NCBI GenBank assembly: GCA_025331435.1
Contig: JAIWNI010000056.1
Location: 124,001-188,000, forward strand
Source: Choanephora cucurbitarum
Taxonomy: Eukaryota > Mucoromycota > Mucoromycetes > Mucorales > Choanephoraceae
DNA: 64,000 bases
Reading direction: 5' to 3'
The notes below the pieces were generated by a model that ran no database searches, had not been told where the DNA came from, and saw only the letters and a program-made list of their open reading frames with translations. Positions 11,140 through 21,572 of this stretch are shown here, piece by piece; the stretch's first letter is position 1, and every line of letters starts with the position of its first letter. Position numbers and translations under genes: made by a program.

Positions 11140-11232
11140 TAGTTGCTCGATTTAGGAGTGTTTGATTTAGGAGTATGTTCAATATAAGAGAAAATTTCTC
11201 AAGAATATGAACACTCTTAAATAAAGCGACTA
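11140..11232. repeat. Imperfect foldback element
   Basis: The left arm starts TAGTTGCTCGATTTAGGAGTG at 11140. The reverse complement of the right arm starts TAGTCGCTTTATTTAAGAGTG, ending at 11232. The centre GAGAAAATTTCTC folds on itself. The left arm holds a partial duplication of GATTTAGGAGT. It looks like a small, diverged MITE or snap-back repeat. Confidence 0.5.
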
Positions 11233-11654
11233 TTCTTTAGGCATCTATTATAAGTCAGACAAACGAAAGAGCTCCTATTTTAGAGCAAGCTTAAATGCAC
11301 CGTCAGACCATACTTACATATCAACGTGTTTTGTGAATGAAAGATGCTATCTGAAACCTACCCCGACAATAATGATTGAAGCTCTTAAGAAGAAGGTTGA
11401 TACATCATCTTCAGCCGCCATTGGCTACTATGGCGAAATAGTCTCGCAAGAACCAGTCTTCGTTCTTTTTGCTTAAACGAGCACATAACCAATGCCTAAG
11501 ATACACATAAAGGAAAAGCAAGATGATATCACGTCTAATATTGAGCTATAATTATTTCACCAAACTGAATTCTGTTTGTCCAAGCAAAAAGGACTTAAAT
11601 TTAGAGAAGGTATAGGTGAATCGATTATGTTTCTAACAAAACTAATTTGCTTTC

Positions 11655-13074
11655 TCATAGTTTATTATCTCTCATTTTCTGATGATATGCTTGACCTTGC
11701 TTTGAAAGTCTTACGATACCCTCTTGAGCAGTGGTTGCAACCAAGCGTCCATCTTGTGTATAGATTTTCCCAAATACCATGGAACGACCATGGTTTGACT
11801 GAGGAGAGTGCATATCATACAGAAGGTATTCGTCGGCCTTGACAGGTTCATGGAACCAAATAGTATGATCCAATGAAGTTAGCATGCCAATGTTTGCAGC
11901 ATTGAAATTGTAACCATGAGCTCTTGCGCCAGTATTCAAGAAATGACTATCTGACGCATAAGCAACAGCCAACGTATGAAGTTTTTGGTCGTCGCCCAAA
12001 TTGCCTTTTGTCTTAAACCAGCGTCTCTACAAAAAATGATTAGGGCATCTTTCTTTCTATGCAGCCAGAGTCACTTACAGTATGGTCGTCTGGTTGAATA
12101 ATGCCTTCAATGACAGCTTCAACAGAGAAATCTTCTACTTGGCGATACTCTATAGGTATATCCTAATCGGTCCATAAAAAAAATCAGTTCAAGTAAAGCA
12201 ATGGTAAGTTTTTTCTTGTTATATCATCTTCAAAAAAAAACAGCTTACTTCTTTCTCTCTCGTTTCGATTTCTTGAACATGTTCTTTAGGAAATCTATCT
12301 GGAGATCTGTTTGCTTCATCTACAGCATCCCTATAAGACTGTCTTTCTCTTTGTAATCCAAATCAATATCGAACACTCGATTAGAAGCTTGCTTTTTAAA
12401 AAAAACAACTTACGAAAGTACAGATTCAGGGCTCATAACTTTTGGCATTGGAGTCTAATAGAGATCTTTTAATAAGCACTTTTTCAATGACAAAAGAGAT
12501 GATTTCAGCTTACCTGTAGTTTCAATGCAGTGTTATTGTCGGGTGCAGTAAAACTACAAGTACAAATAAAAAACGCTTTTCCGTTTTGTGTTGCTGTAAC
12601 AATTCGAGTAGCAAACGACCTACCATCTCGAATTCGTTGAACACGATAGGTGATAGGTAATTTAGCATCGCATGCTAACATAAAATAGGCATGTATTGAC
12701 TTCAATTTTCTTCTTTAGCATCACATTTTCTAAGTTTAAAAAGAAATTGTATTCCTGGCTTACATGAGCTGAGAAACTTTCAGGTACCGTATCCCAACCT
12801 GCATTCAATGCCTGAGCTACTAACTATCATTTACGTGTTTAGAAAAAAAAATTGAAAGAAGACCGAGACATGCTCAACTCACTTGTCCTCCAAATCCTCC
12901 CCGAGAACCAAATGGCTGCCAAAGCTCTTTGTTTTGATACAGATCATCTCCAACTTTAAAGACAGCAACAGTATTCATCATTTGAAGTTTAAAGTCTACT
13001 GCACTTGAATCCTCTTGCTTTGTTTGGCCTTTATTCACTGTTGCATCTGCGGGATGATTGGTATGTCTATTCAT
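11655..13074 (-). CDS. Acyl-CoA thioesterase, TesB/ACOT8 type
   Basis: This enzyme hydrolyses acyl-CoA esters to free fatty acid and CoA, in peroxisomes for the fungal family members. Exons on the minus strand are 13074-12883, 12823-12764, 12699-12514, 12454-12414, 12348-12249, 12162-12079 and 12026-11655, giving 344 residues. The double hot-dog layout is visible. The N-terminal half has GGFGGQLVAQALNAG and SIHAYF. The C-terminal half has SLDHTIWFHEP, the catalytic-region Asp/Thr/Gln context and QEGIVR near the end. The protein ends in NKL, which resembles but does not match the usual peroxisomal SKL signal. All junctions keep phase. The symbol is left open because fungi often carry several copies. 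Confidence 0.9.
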
Positions 13075-14422
13075 TTTTCAAAAAAAAAGTTGAAAGAAGA
13101 GAAGAAAAGAAGATCAAAATAAAAACTTTAAGGTACCTCTATTTCCCATGTATTTATGAAAGCCAGCCAAAAAATCTGATTTGTCAAAGCTATTTTTTTG
13201 TATTCTGATTACCACTTTCGAAATGATGATGGAATACATTTAGAGAAAAATTGATGAACTCAAGAAAGTTTTATCCTACCTAAGAAAGATAAAGCAGAAA
13301 GCGTAATATAGACAGCCTTTTTGAGACACTCCTCTTGAAGATGAGTACATAAAAGGCGTAAATTGTATCATGCTGACAGATCTCCAGAAATAACTTCCTT
13401 GACTGAGTTTCGAATCTATCTTAGTATAAAGCTTCAGAGTCTGCAGATTCTAAAACGAGTATCCTTTAAACAAACACCAAGCATGTCACTTTGGTAATTT
13501 ACACTGTCTCGCAATCACCTTATAAGGTGTCGTCTTCTTGTATTGAAAGGGAGTCTGTTTCAAATAATTCAGACAAAAAGAAGATAACTAGTTTTGAAAT
13601 CGTTGACTCGGAAGCAGGCTTCATGACCTGAAAGCATCATTACCACTTCAGGAACCTGTCCATCTATGCGGGCTTTAATATAGCATTACAGGTTTCAACA
13701 AAATGGGAACTATGATTATTTTTGGAAAATGCATATTTAAAGTCTAAATGATTAGTAAGTGCGCTTCCTTTCTTTTGGTTCGTCGCTTACTTCTTTCTTT
13801 CTTTCTCTTTTCGCAGCACTTTTTCTTGTTGAAGAAAAGTTTTGCATTTGTTTGCTTTATATCAAAGCCAAAAAAAAGAAGATAGCTTATCTCGTGTACC
13901 TGTAGATACCTGTACTTCTATTCAATTTGCTCTTGTTTGACCCTTTCCATAAAGAGCTCTTATTCATGTCCCTTTTCAACCCACCTTCTCTCACTCTCTT
14001 CATTAGCAACCTCACATTTTTTATGTCCAGAACTAATACGTGGCACAAAAAAGAAGCAGTTGATCAGATAAACAAATTTTATGGCAAATGACTGAAATGA
14101 CTATAATTGGGATAATGCATATCTTTTTTTGCTATAGCTTTCGATTAAGCCAAGATAAATAATACAAAAACCGGTCAAAGTAGCTTTTCAATGTATCTTT
14201 CAGTAGACCTTTGAAAGTTCGCGTTCCTTTTTTTTTTTTTTTAGTTTCGAGCTGTCATTTGGTGATGTTTACAAATCATTATTTGAGCAGCGCCCCCTTT
14301 TTTTAATTTTAAAGCTCCAACTTTTTTTTTTTTAATTTTAGCATAAATAAAATAAAAATTCCTCGAATAAACACGTACTCTTAAAAAAAAGCCGAGTGGT
14401 CCAATGATAGATATATTTTATT

Positions 14423-14438
14423 ACTGCATCGATGCAGT
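14423..14438. promoter_or_regulatory. Perfect 16-bp palindrome
   Basis: ACTGCATCGATGCAGT is fully self-complementary and lies about 245 bp upstream of the transaldolase ATG. It could be a dimeric transcription-factor site; no known factor is assigned. Confidence 0.4.
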
Positions 14439-14608
14439 GATTTTACGTGTTTTTGAGTGAAACACTAGGTATTCAAGAAAAGGTTCTATTGGGTCTTATG
14501 AATGTCTATCTGATTATTGGCGTCATTCAATTAGTCATTTCTAATTCAGCCATTAGTAAGATATCGCCTATTGATTATATCCGGGTGCGGATAATCTTGA
14601 TTAAGAGA

Positions 14609-14614
14609 TATAAA
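14609..14614 (+). promoter_or_regulatory. TATA box of transaldolase gene
   Basis: TATAAA lies 74 bp upstream of the start codon and is followed by a CT-rich tract. This arrangement is typical for strongly expressed fungal genes. Confidence 0.5.
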
Positions 14615-14682
14615 GCATTGTGAATAACCTGTTTTCTTTTTTTCTTTTTTCTTCTTCTTCTTTTATACCTAAAACATATAAA

Positions 14683-15824
14683 ATGTCTGTCCTCGAACAA
14701 CTCAAGCAATTCACTACCATTGTTGCCGACTCTGGTGATTTTGAATGTAAGTTATTTTATGCAAGCAAATGAAGCCTTATCATTAACGCGTCGATATGAT
14801 AGCTATTGCTCAATACAAGCCCCAAGATGCTACCACCAACCCTTCTTTGATTTTGGCTGCTGCTCAACAACCTCAATATGCTCATCTTATCGAAGATGCT
14901 GTCAAGTATGCTAAGGCTAAGGGCGCGTAAGTATTCTTTTTTTTTTTAATCAAGAGTGTGATTCATTGTGTGTTTCATCTACACGCGCGTGTTTGTGAGA
15001 GAGAGAAAGAGTCAATTGAGAGATGGCCTAACATTCTTCTTAGTTCTGAAGCCGAAACTCTTGAATTGGCTATCGATAAGCTCTTGGTTAACTTTGGTTC
15101 TGAAATCTTGAAGATCGTTCCTGGTCGTGTCTCTACCGAAGTTGATGCTCGTCTCTCCTTCAACACCGAAGCTACTGTTGCCAAGGCTCTCACTTTGATC
15201 AAGTTGTACGAAGAAGTTGGTGTCAACAAGGACCGTATTTTGATCAAGATCGCCTCTACCTGGGAAGGTATCCAAGCTGCCCACATCCTCGAAACCCAAC
15301 ACGGTATCCACTGTAACTTGACCTTGTTGTTCGGTTTTGCCCAAGCTGTTGCCTGTGCTGAAGCTGGCGTGACCCTTATCTCTCCCTTCGTCGGTCGTAT
15401 CCTCGATTGGTTCAAGAAGAGCACCGGTCAAGACTACACCAGCACCACTGACCCCGGTGTTGCTTCTGTCAGCAAGATCTACAACTACTACAAGAAGTTC
15501 GGCTACAACACCATTGTGATGGGTGCCTCTTTCCGTAACACAGGTGAAATTGAAGAATTGGCCGGTTGTGATTTCTTGACTATCTCTCCTGCTCTCTTGA
15601 AGTCTTTGCAAGATGACAAGAAGACCTTGGAACGTAAGTTGAGCCCTGAAAATGCAAAGACCAGTGATCTCGAAAAGGTCACTTTCTTCAAGGATGAAAA
15701 GGCTTTCCGTTGGGAAATGAACCAAGATGCCATGGCCACTGAAAAGTTGTCTGAAGGTATCCGTAACTTCGCCAAGGACGGTGTTAAGCTCGAAGACATG
15801 TTGAAGGAAAAGCTTGCTTTGTAA
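14683..15824 (+). CDS. TAL1: Transaldolase
   Basis: Transaldolase moves a dihydroxyacetone unit between sugar phosphates (sedoheptulose-7-P + glyceraldehyde-3-P to erythrose-4-P + fructose-6-P) in the cytosolic non-oxidative pentose phosphate pathway. Exons are 14683-14746, 14803-14926 and 15044-15824, giving 322 residues, the usual length for the family. The Schiff-base lysine sits in [12 protein letters not shown] and is residue 131, matching K132 of the E. coli enzyme. The start is the first ATG after the TATA box and pyrimidine tract, and begins [11 protein letters not shown] as in other transaldolases. Codon use is strongly biased to a few codons (GGT, AAG, GTC), implying high expression. 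That bias also creates long antisense open frames, which are not genes. Confidence 0.97.
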
Positions 15825-17305
15825 ATACTATATCCAACTTTTTAAAATGCTTCATCCAACAATAATAATAAAAAAAGGACAAAGTCCTTTGTTACACCAT
15901 ATTTACAATTTATGGGGGAGAATTCTCGCGTTTTTCTATTAAGATCACTAAAATAGGCATTGTTACTCCCCCTAGGAAAAAAAAAAAGAAGGGATAGGAA
16001 GTTTAGTTGCCGAAAAAGAGACAGAGACAGAGAGATAGACAGAGAGGCTTCCCCAAGGGGAATATTTCTTATGCTGTTTATTTTTTTTCCGAATTTAAAT
16101 TTCATTTGTTGATCCACTCAAATAAAAAAAAATCATGGCCTTTGCAGCATAGTTGTAATGGAAGAAGGTTGACTACAAAAATCACGATATGCAAGTAGCA
16201 TTTCTTCTTGGCTCGACTAAAGTAGGCAGCCACTTCCTTTTGAAACTATTGCATGATATAGTGAGAGAGGAGAAGGAAATTAGTTTATCCATCTACCTGA
16301 TTCCCCAAGGTTCATTATCCAAAAAAAAAAAGAACGAGTTGTAATCAGGAAACCAAGCAGTAATCAGATACAGTTATTTTAGAGAACTTGCAAGGACAAA
16401 TTGTTGTAACGCAATGTGGAGCAGTCGGTTCAATTGAATGAAGAGCTATAGTATTTTATACTATGTGACAAAGCATGAAGAAAGGGGGTTATGAATGTTT
16501 GATTCTGTACTGTTGGTACACGCTGATTTTTCGGTTTTTCTCATTTTCTTAAGAGCTGCAGAAAAGGATGAAACACGTTCATATCAAGTACCTATTGTAT
16601 CAGAACAAAGACTTTGACAGCTTAAACCAAGGATGTTTTCTTTAGGAGAAAAGCGTTTGCTCTAACATTGGAAGGAAATGTAGGATAAACAAGCTAGGTT
16701 CTTGTTTTATATGGTCAAATCTCCTAAGCTAGAATAGACTATCCATGGACGACTTGGACAGTACGTGTTCTCTGAGCATCTTTTTCTGTCTTACAAAGGA
16801 GTGTGTGTGTGTGTATGCGTGTTGTTGTAGGAGTTCCAGCCAACATGTCATATTTTTATTAATTTCTAACATTCTCAAACCTATTCCGAACGAAGACCTC
16901 TCTGATTTGAGGAGGCTCTTTTAAGTAATAAACAACATTAGGATTCAATCCAGTTTCAAACCAAGAAAAATGAAGGGTTTTTTATGCCACAGACTCTATA
17001 AGGGTTGTCAAGCAAAAGGAAAAGGGAGTCAACAGTATGTTTCTTTTTTTAGTTTGATAATTTCAGGTTATTTTTTTCTATAGCTTGTCTCTCTTTGTTT
17101 TATTGATAGAAAATGTCTACAAAAGAAGTTTAAAGAGTGTGTTTGTTGTAAAGGAAAAGAGGATCCTGTAATCCCATTGAGCAGAACCAATTTCCTAAGG
17201 GATGGGGGGGATATAGAAAGGAAGGGGTGGGGGGCTTTTATGACCTTAGTTTTTTTTTTGGAATACTATCTAGGTGATGATATAAAATCATAGGCCCTCC
17301 AAATA
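15825..17305. other. Intergenic region with (GT)n and G-rich tracts
   Basis: No gene was found in about 1.5 kb. It contains a short GT repeat (16800-16820) and four G-runs at 17199-17234 that fit a G-quadruplex pattern. The rest is AT-rich. Confidence 0.5.
17199..17234 (+). other. Possible G-quadruplex sequence
   Basis: Runs of 3, 7, 4 and 6 G occur within 36 bp (17199-17201, 17204-17210, 17224-17227, 17229-17234), just downstream of the stop codon of the minus-strand gene at 17306. One loop is 13 nt, so folding is not certain. Confidence 0.4.
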
Positions 17306-17902
17306 TTATGCGTTTTTCGATAGTGTAGGTGTAGAATGTATAGATGCACTTTCTAATGCCAACCTTAGTTGAACACTAGGAGGCTGACTCTTAATGAATT
17401 CCAGATCATAATAATGATGTGATTGTGCAATGGTTGAATTATTAGAAGACCATCCTGAACAAGCTGAGTTTTTACTGTGTAGACTACTATGACTACTCTC
17501 AGGCGGTTGTGTATAGACAATAGGCGGGTGAATGTTCCATTCCAGATCTGCTTCTTGTAGTTGTTTATGTCGGCTTTCAAATGAAAAAGACCCTGTCTTC
17601 CCTGATCGATGCATTTTTGTCTCATCTACTTTACGACGAATCCTTTTGCAATTTATTATGAAACATGTCAGAAGCACAAGAGTGACCACCACAAAAAGGG
17701 TAAATGGACCCCAAGTAGTTGTAGGTATTCTTTCTGTTGTGGCAAGTTGTTCAGTATGTGGACTGGGTGATATGACGGCTGTTTGGTTAAGTGTAACGGC
17801 TGTCTGATTGGGTGTGATAGTCGGTTGATTTAGGTGTGAATCTAATCTTATGAATTTACTATGCTCTGGTACATCTGTTGTGGGTGAACTTTTCATCAAC
17901 AT
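17306..17902 (-). CDS. Small single-pass membrane protein, unrecognised
   Basis: An uninterrupted frame of 198 codons. The N-terminal 65 residues are rich in Thr, Ser and Pro (TTERIPTTTWG) and have no signal peptide. One strong transmembrane segment follows (about 67-86, LFVVVTLVLLTCFIINC), then the basic stop-transfer KRIRRK. The remaining tail is Ser/His-rich with a PPIVYTQPP stretch. The positive-inside rule predicts N-terminus out and tail in the cytosol. A second ATG two codons later (17896) is an alternative start. No family was recognised. It might be a membrane-anchored adaptor or wall-associated protein, but nothing shows this directly. Confidence 0.65.
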   Translation of the reverse strand: MLMKSSPTTDVPEHSKFIRLDSHLNQPTITPNQTAVTLNQTAVISPSPHTEQLATTERIPTTTWGPFTLFVVVTLVLLTCFIINCKRIRRKVDETKMHRSGKTGSFSFESRHKQLQEADLEWNIHPPIVYTQPPESSHSSLHSKNSACSGWSSNNSTIAQSHHYYDLEFIKSQPPSVQLRLALESASIHSTPTLSKNA

Positions 17903-18413
17903 AAGTTTTTGATTGTTAGAATGAAAAAAAGAGAAAAAAAAAAGAAAATGAACCAGAATATCTTAAAGGAGCTTGACTTTATGTAGGTTGGGCTAAAAGT
18001 AGTTGAAAAAAGTAGAGGGGGCGAAAAGGATATGTTCAAGGGGATAACGCTCAGCTTTGAAATGTCTAGATTATTAAAGTAAATCTTCTTTTAAGGCAAT
18101 AACAGTAAGAGATAAGACATACTTTATGTACATGTCACTATTTTCTTAATCTATTGTAAGCTAATTGCCACTGCTTAAAAAAAGGCAAAAAGTAACTAAG
18201 AAACCTGCAGCTCTTGAAATGCTTTTAACTCTCCTTTAACTCACTTACCTTCTCCTCTCTTTCTAGAGACATCTTATTACATGATTGACAAAGAAAAGAT
18301 CAAATGGTTTTGCTGCTTGTTTTTTATTATTATTAAAATCAATTTCAATGCATTCTTTAGTACGGAGTTACGATGGGCTATATAATCTCACAAAATAATA
18401 AGCCTTTTGTTTA
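17903..18413. other. Intergenic spacer
   Basis: About 510 bp between two minus-strand genes. It must hold the 3' UTR of the dehydrogenase gene and the promoter of the membrane-protein gene. No other feature was seen. Confidence 0.5.
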
Positions 18414-20182
18414 TTAATGCAAAGTAGGCATAGAGACAGAAGCACGGGTATGTTCAGCATCACTTTCCTTCCACAAAGAAGTGATGGTCTTGGGCTTAGT
18501 GTAGAAGAGAATACCACTCTTACCATAGAAATTCATGTCACCCAAAATAGAACCACGGCTACCGGTGAATGAGAAAGGAGGCACAGGCACAGGAATAGGA
18601 ACATTAATACCCACTTGACCTACATCAATCTCGTGTTCGAATTTACGAGCAGTAGGACCAGAGTTAGTGAAGATGGCTGTACCGTTACCGTAAGGGTTGG
18701 CATTGATCAACTCAATTGCCTCATCCAGAGTATCGACCTGAAGACAAACCAAGACAGGACCAAAGATTTCTTCACGATAACATGTCATGTCTGTCTTGAC
18801 CTTGGACAAGAGGGTAGGACCCACAAAGTTACCCTTTTCATATCCCTTGACAACAATACCACGACCATCCAACAAGAGATCAGCACCTTCATCCACACCA
18901 CTCTGGATCAAACGCTCTACACGCTCTTTGGATTGCACGGTGATCAAAGGACCCACATCTGTATCGGGATCCATACCATATCCTACTTTCAGTTGGCGTG
19001 CACGCTCAGCTAATTCAGGTAACCAATCCTTTGTTTCACCTACACAGACCAAGGTACTCAAGGCCATACAACGCTGACCTGCAGCGCCAAAGGCAGCGCC
19101 TGCAATGGCGTTCAAGGCAGCTTGTTTGTTGGCATCGGGTAACAAGACAGCATGATTCTTGGCGCCCAAGTTGGCTTGAACACGCTTGCCATTGGCATTA
19201 CCACGCGTATAGATGTGTTCACCAGCACGGTCAGAACCCACAAAGGAGATAGCCTTAATTTGGGGTTCGTCACAGATATAGTTGACACAGTCAACAGCAC
19301 CATGGACGACATTGAGTACACCATCGGGCACACCTGCTTCAGCAGCCAATTTGGCCAACATCATCATGGCACCAGGATCGCGTTCAGAGGGCTTCATGAC
19401 AATGGAGTTACCAGCTGCAATAGCCAAGGGGAACATCCAGAGGGGAATCATAGCAGGGAAATTGAATGGACAGATACCAGCTACAACACCCAAAGGTTCA
19501 CGGTACATGTCTACGCAATAAATTTAGTCTTTCTTTTTTATGGATATGTATACAGGATATGAACTTACAGGTTTCCATGTCTTTGGCTACTGTCAGTTTT
19601 TCACCCATCAACAAACTGGTCAAGGAGCAAGCTTGTTCAACGACTTGAAGACCACGGAAGACATCACCCTTAGCATCAACAAAGGTCTTGCCTTGTTCCT
19701 GGACAATGTTTTCAGCAATGGCATCTTGGTTTTGACGGATCAAGTATTGTAAATCCATCATGACCTTTTGACGCGCAAGGACTGTTGTCTTTTTCCATTC
19801 ACGAGCAGCAGAAGCAGCAGAATCTGTTGCTTCCTTGAGTTCTTCGTGTGTGGTTTCAGGTACATAGCTGATTAATTCTTGAGTGGCCTATCAGTTGCAT
19901 TAGTAAATAATGGCTAGCATAAAATAGAGAGATGTCTTACAGGATTACGCAATTCAATCCATTTGTCTGTCTTGGATTCAGTAAATTTACCATTGATGTA
20001 GTTCTTGACAGTCTCTACACCAGATACTCTTTGAAGAGCAGGAAATTGTGTGCTAAAAGCTCTATAAGCATAAGGAGTGTTTCTATAGGCAAATGAGTCT
20101 ATCGTTTTTTCGGTTTTATAGCTCGTATTTTTTTTTACCTTCGAATAGTAGTAGAAGAGGATCTTAGGATGGACGAAATCAT
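18414..20182 (-). CDS. Methylmalonate-semialdehyde dehydrogenase (CoA-acylating), mitochondrial
   Basis: This ALDH6-family enzyme oxidises methylmalonate and malonate semialdehydes to propionyl-CoA and acetyl-CoA with NAD and CoA, in valine and beta-alanine breakdown. Exons on the minus strand are 20182-20139, 20082-19941, 19887-19569 and 19510-18414, giving 533 residues. The first exon encodes a basic, Ser-rich presequence ([15 protein letters not shown]), as expected for mitochondrial import. A longer open frame from 20192 only reads through the first intron. Family features include [26 protein letters not shown], and the catalytic cysteine in GQRCMALS (about residue 316). It lacks the invariant catalytic glutamate region of hydrolytic ALDHs, in line with the acylating subfamily. 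Confidence 0.95.
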
Positions 20183-21324
20183 TGTGTACCAAGCGTGTGA
20201 GAAAAAAAATTGATCGTCTATAAGAGAAGAGAAAAAAGTAAAAAAAACAACAGGTTGGTTATTTATAACGCATTGACCGTGCGAAAAAAAGAGACAGAGT
20301 AGCCCTTTAGGTGAGTATAGATAACTCCGAAATACCGTATAAAGAGATCTTCGCTTCTATCTGTCAAGACTGGGAATGAGCCTTTATGAGCCAAAAGAAC
20401 TCATCTCAGTATAATTCTTTATTTTTTTTGCGTAAGAAAAGAAAAGAGAAAGAAATGATTTGAAACACTATGAGATAGGGTGATATGATAACATACTTTA
20501 TCTTTGTAATACTTGTGTTATACCACAACATTCAGGGCCTAAATAAGAACATCGTGTTCAAACGCCGCCATCTTTCTAGTAGAATAAAGAAAGACAAAGA
20601 GATCATTCTACTAGGAATCCTTTAATTTCTTTATAGCAAAGCATCCCTTGAATTACTTTTTCTAGTAAGAAGAAGACGGTCTAAGTAATATGGCATCAAA
20701 TAGAGACATGGCCTGGAAGTGACAACTGAAGAAAAGATTAAATTCTTCAAAAGAACGAGTGTCAGTCATTAATAGGAAAAGGAAACAAAAAAGACCTAAT
20801 ATGTCTTATAGATGAAGCCTCTTCATTCTGCAATTTTGCGTATAAGATAGCAATGACTCTTTTTACAGAATGAACTACTAAGCACAAAGGAGCTTTTTGC
20901 CCTGAAGTCTAAAGTGCTTATATTCCATGATGGGGGGACAACATTCACTATCTTTATAAGCTCAACAAGGTACTTCCTTCTCCTCTTTATCTTGCGAACT
21001 CTCCTATTATTTAGTGTTTTTACTTTTAATATCATTATGCTTTATTTAATTACCAAACAAAAGCCTAATAACACATGCACCTTATAGTGTCGGTGATACA
21101 GCATCACTTTATTATCTTTGATGACTCTAATATCTTGTGAATGGATAGCTTACAAAGAGAGAGAACAACAGACCCCCTCCACTAGAGATACTTGTTTAGA
21201 CCAAAAAAAAAGGAGACAACTAAATAAATCCATTGACAACATGTCGGATGCAAAAAGAGAGAGAGTATAAAATCCATGCTATTCATACACTGTTTCTTTT
21301 GATTATTCATATATTCTCCAAAAG
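20183..21324. other. Intergenic region
   Basis: About 1.1 kb between the divergent dehydrogenase and LIM-protein genes. A TATAAAAT box (21266-21273) lies 59 bp upstream of the LIM start. No other coding exon was supported; the minus-strand frame at 20823-21035 lacks any recognisable content. Confidence 0.5.
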
Positions 21325-21572
21325 ATGGAATCGAACAAGTGCCATATTTGTTCTAAAACTGTCTATTATAGTGAAAAGATAGAAGCCAACAATCGTGCCT
21401 ATCATAAACTATGCTTCAAGGTAAAGAAGATTTCACTCTCATTGTGATAGCATGAACTGACATTCTATAGTGTCAAGATCAAGGCTGTCGTCTTACACTA
21501 GCTAATTTTCACTATCACCATGGCAACCTCTTTTGTCCCAAACATGTCCCTAAACTGAAAGCTATTCTATAA
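21325..21572 (+). CDS. Mini LIM-domain protein (65 residues)
   Basis: Two exons, 21325-21420 and 21471-21572, joined by a 50-nt GTAAAG...TATAG intron in phase 0, encode 65 residues. Nearly the whole protein is one LIM-type zinc domain. It shows CHIC, then HKLC, then a Cys pair (CQDQGC), and FCPKH at the end, so the spacing follows C-x2-C ... H-x2-C-x2-C ... C-x2-H. The gene has a TATA box 59 bp upstream. Because each exon is short it is easily missed by ORF scanning. LIM domains mediate protein contacts, often in cytoskeletal or transcription complexes. A LIM protein this small would act as an adaptor, but its partner is unknown. Confidence 0.75.

Larger units (their letters stand above)
9554..11654. 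other. Intergenic region with decayed mobile-element-like sequence
   Basis: No intact gene was found. Bases 9845-10250 are richer in G+C than their surroundings and stay open for about 60 codons on the plus strand before stops. Bases 10302-10720 hold a lysine-rich minus-strand frame. Bases 11140-11232 form a foldback. The rest is AT-rich and featureless. Confidence 0.5.
13075..14682. other. Intergenic region upstream of transaldolase
   Basis: This stretch of about 1.6 kb has no coding exon. Near its right end are a perfect 16-bp palindrome (14423-14438), a TATAAA (14609-14614) and a long pyrimidine tract (14634-14665) before the transaldolase start. Much of the rest is AT-rich low complexity. 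Confidence 0.5.

Noticed and set aside
14391..14399. GCCGAGTGG resembling a tRNA A box
   Set aside because: No B box or acceptor-stem pairing could be found downstream.
15012..15725. 237-codon open frame antisense to transaldolase
   Set aside because: It mirrors the strongly biased codon use of the sense gene and has no family content.
20823..21035. Lys-rich minus-strand frame
   Set aside because: Short, without splice or start context, and overlaps the probable promoter area of the LIM gene.
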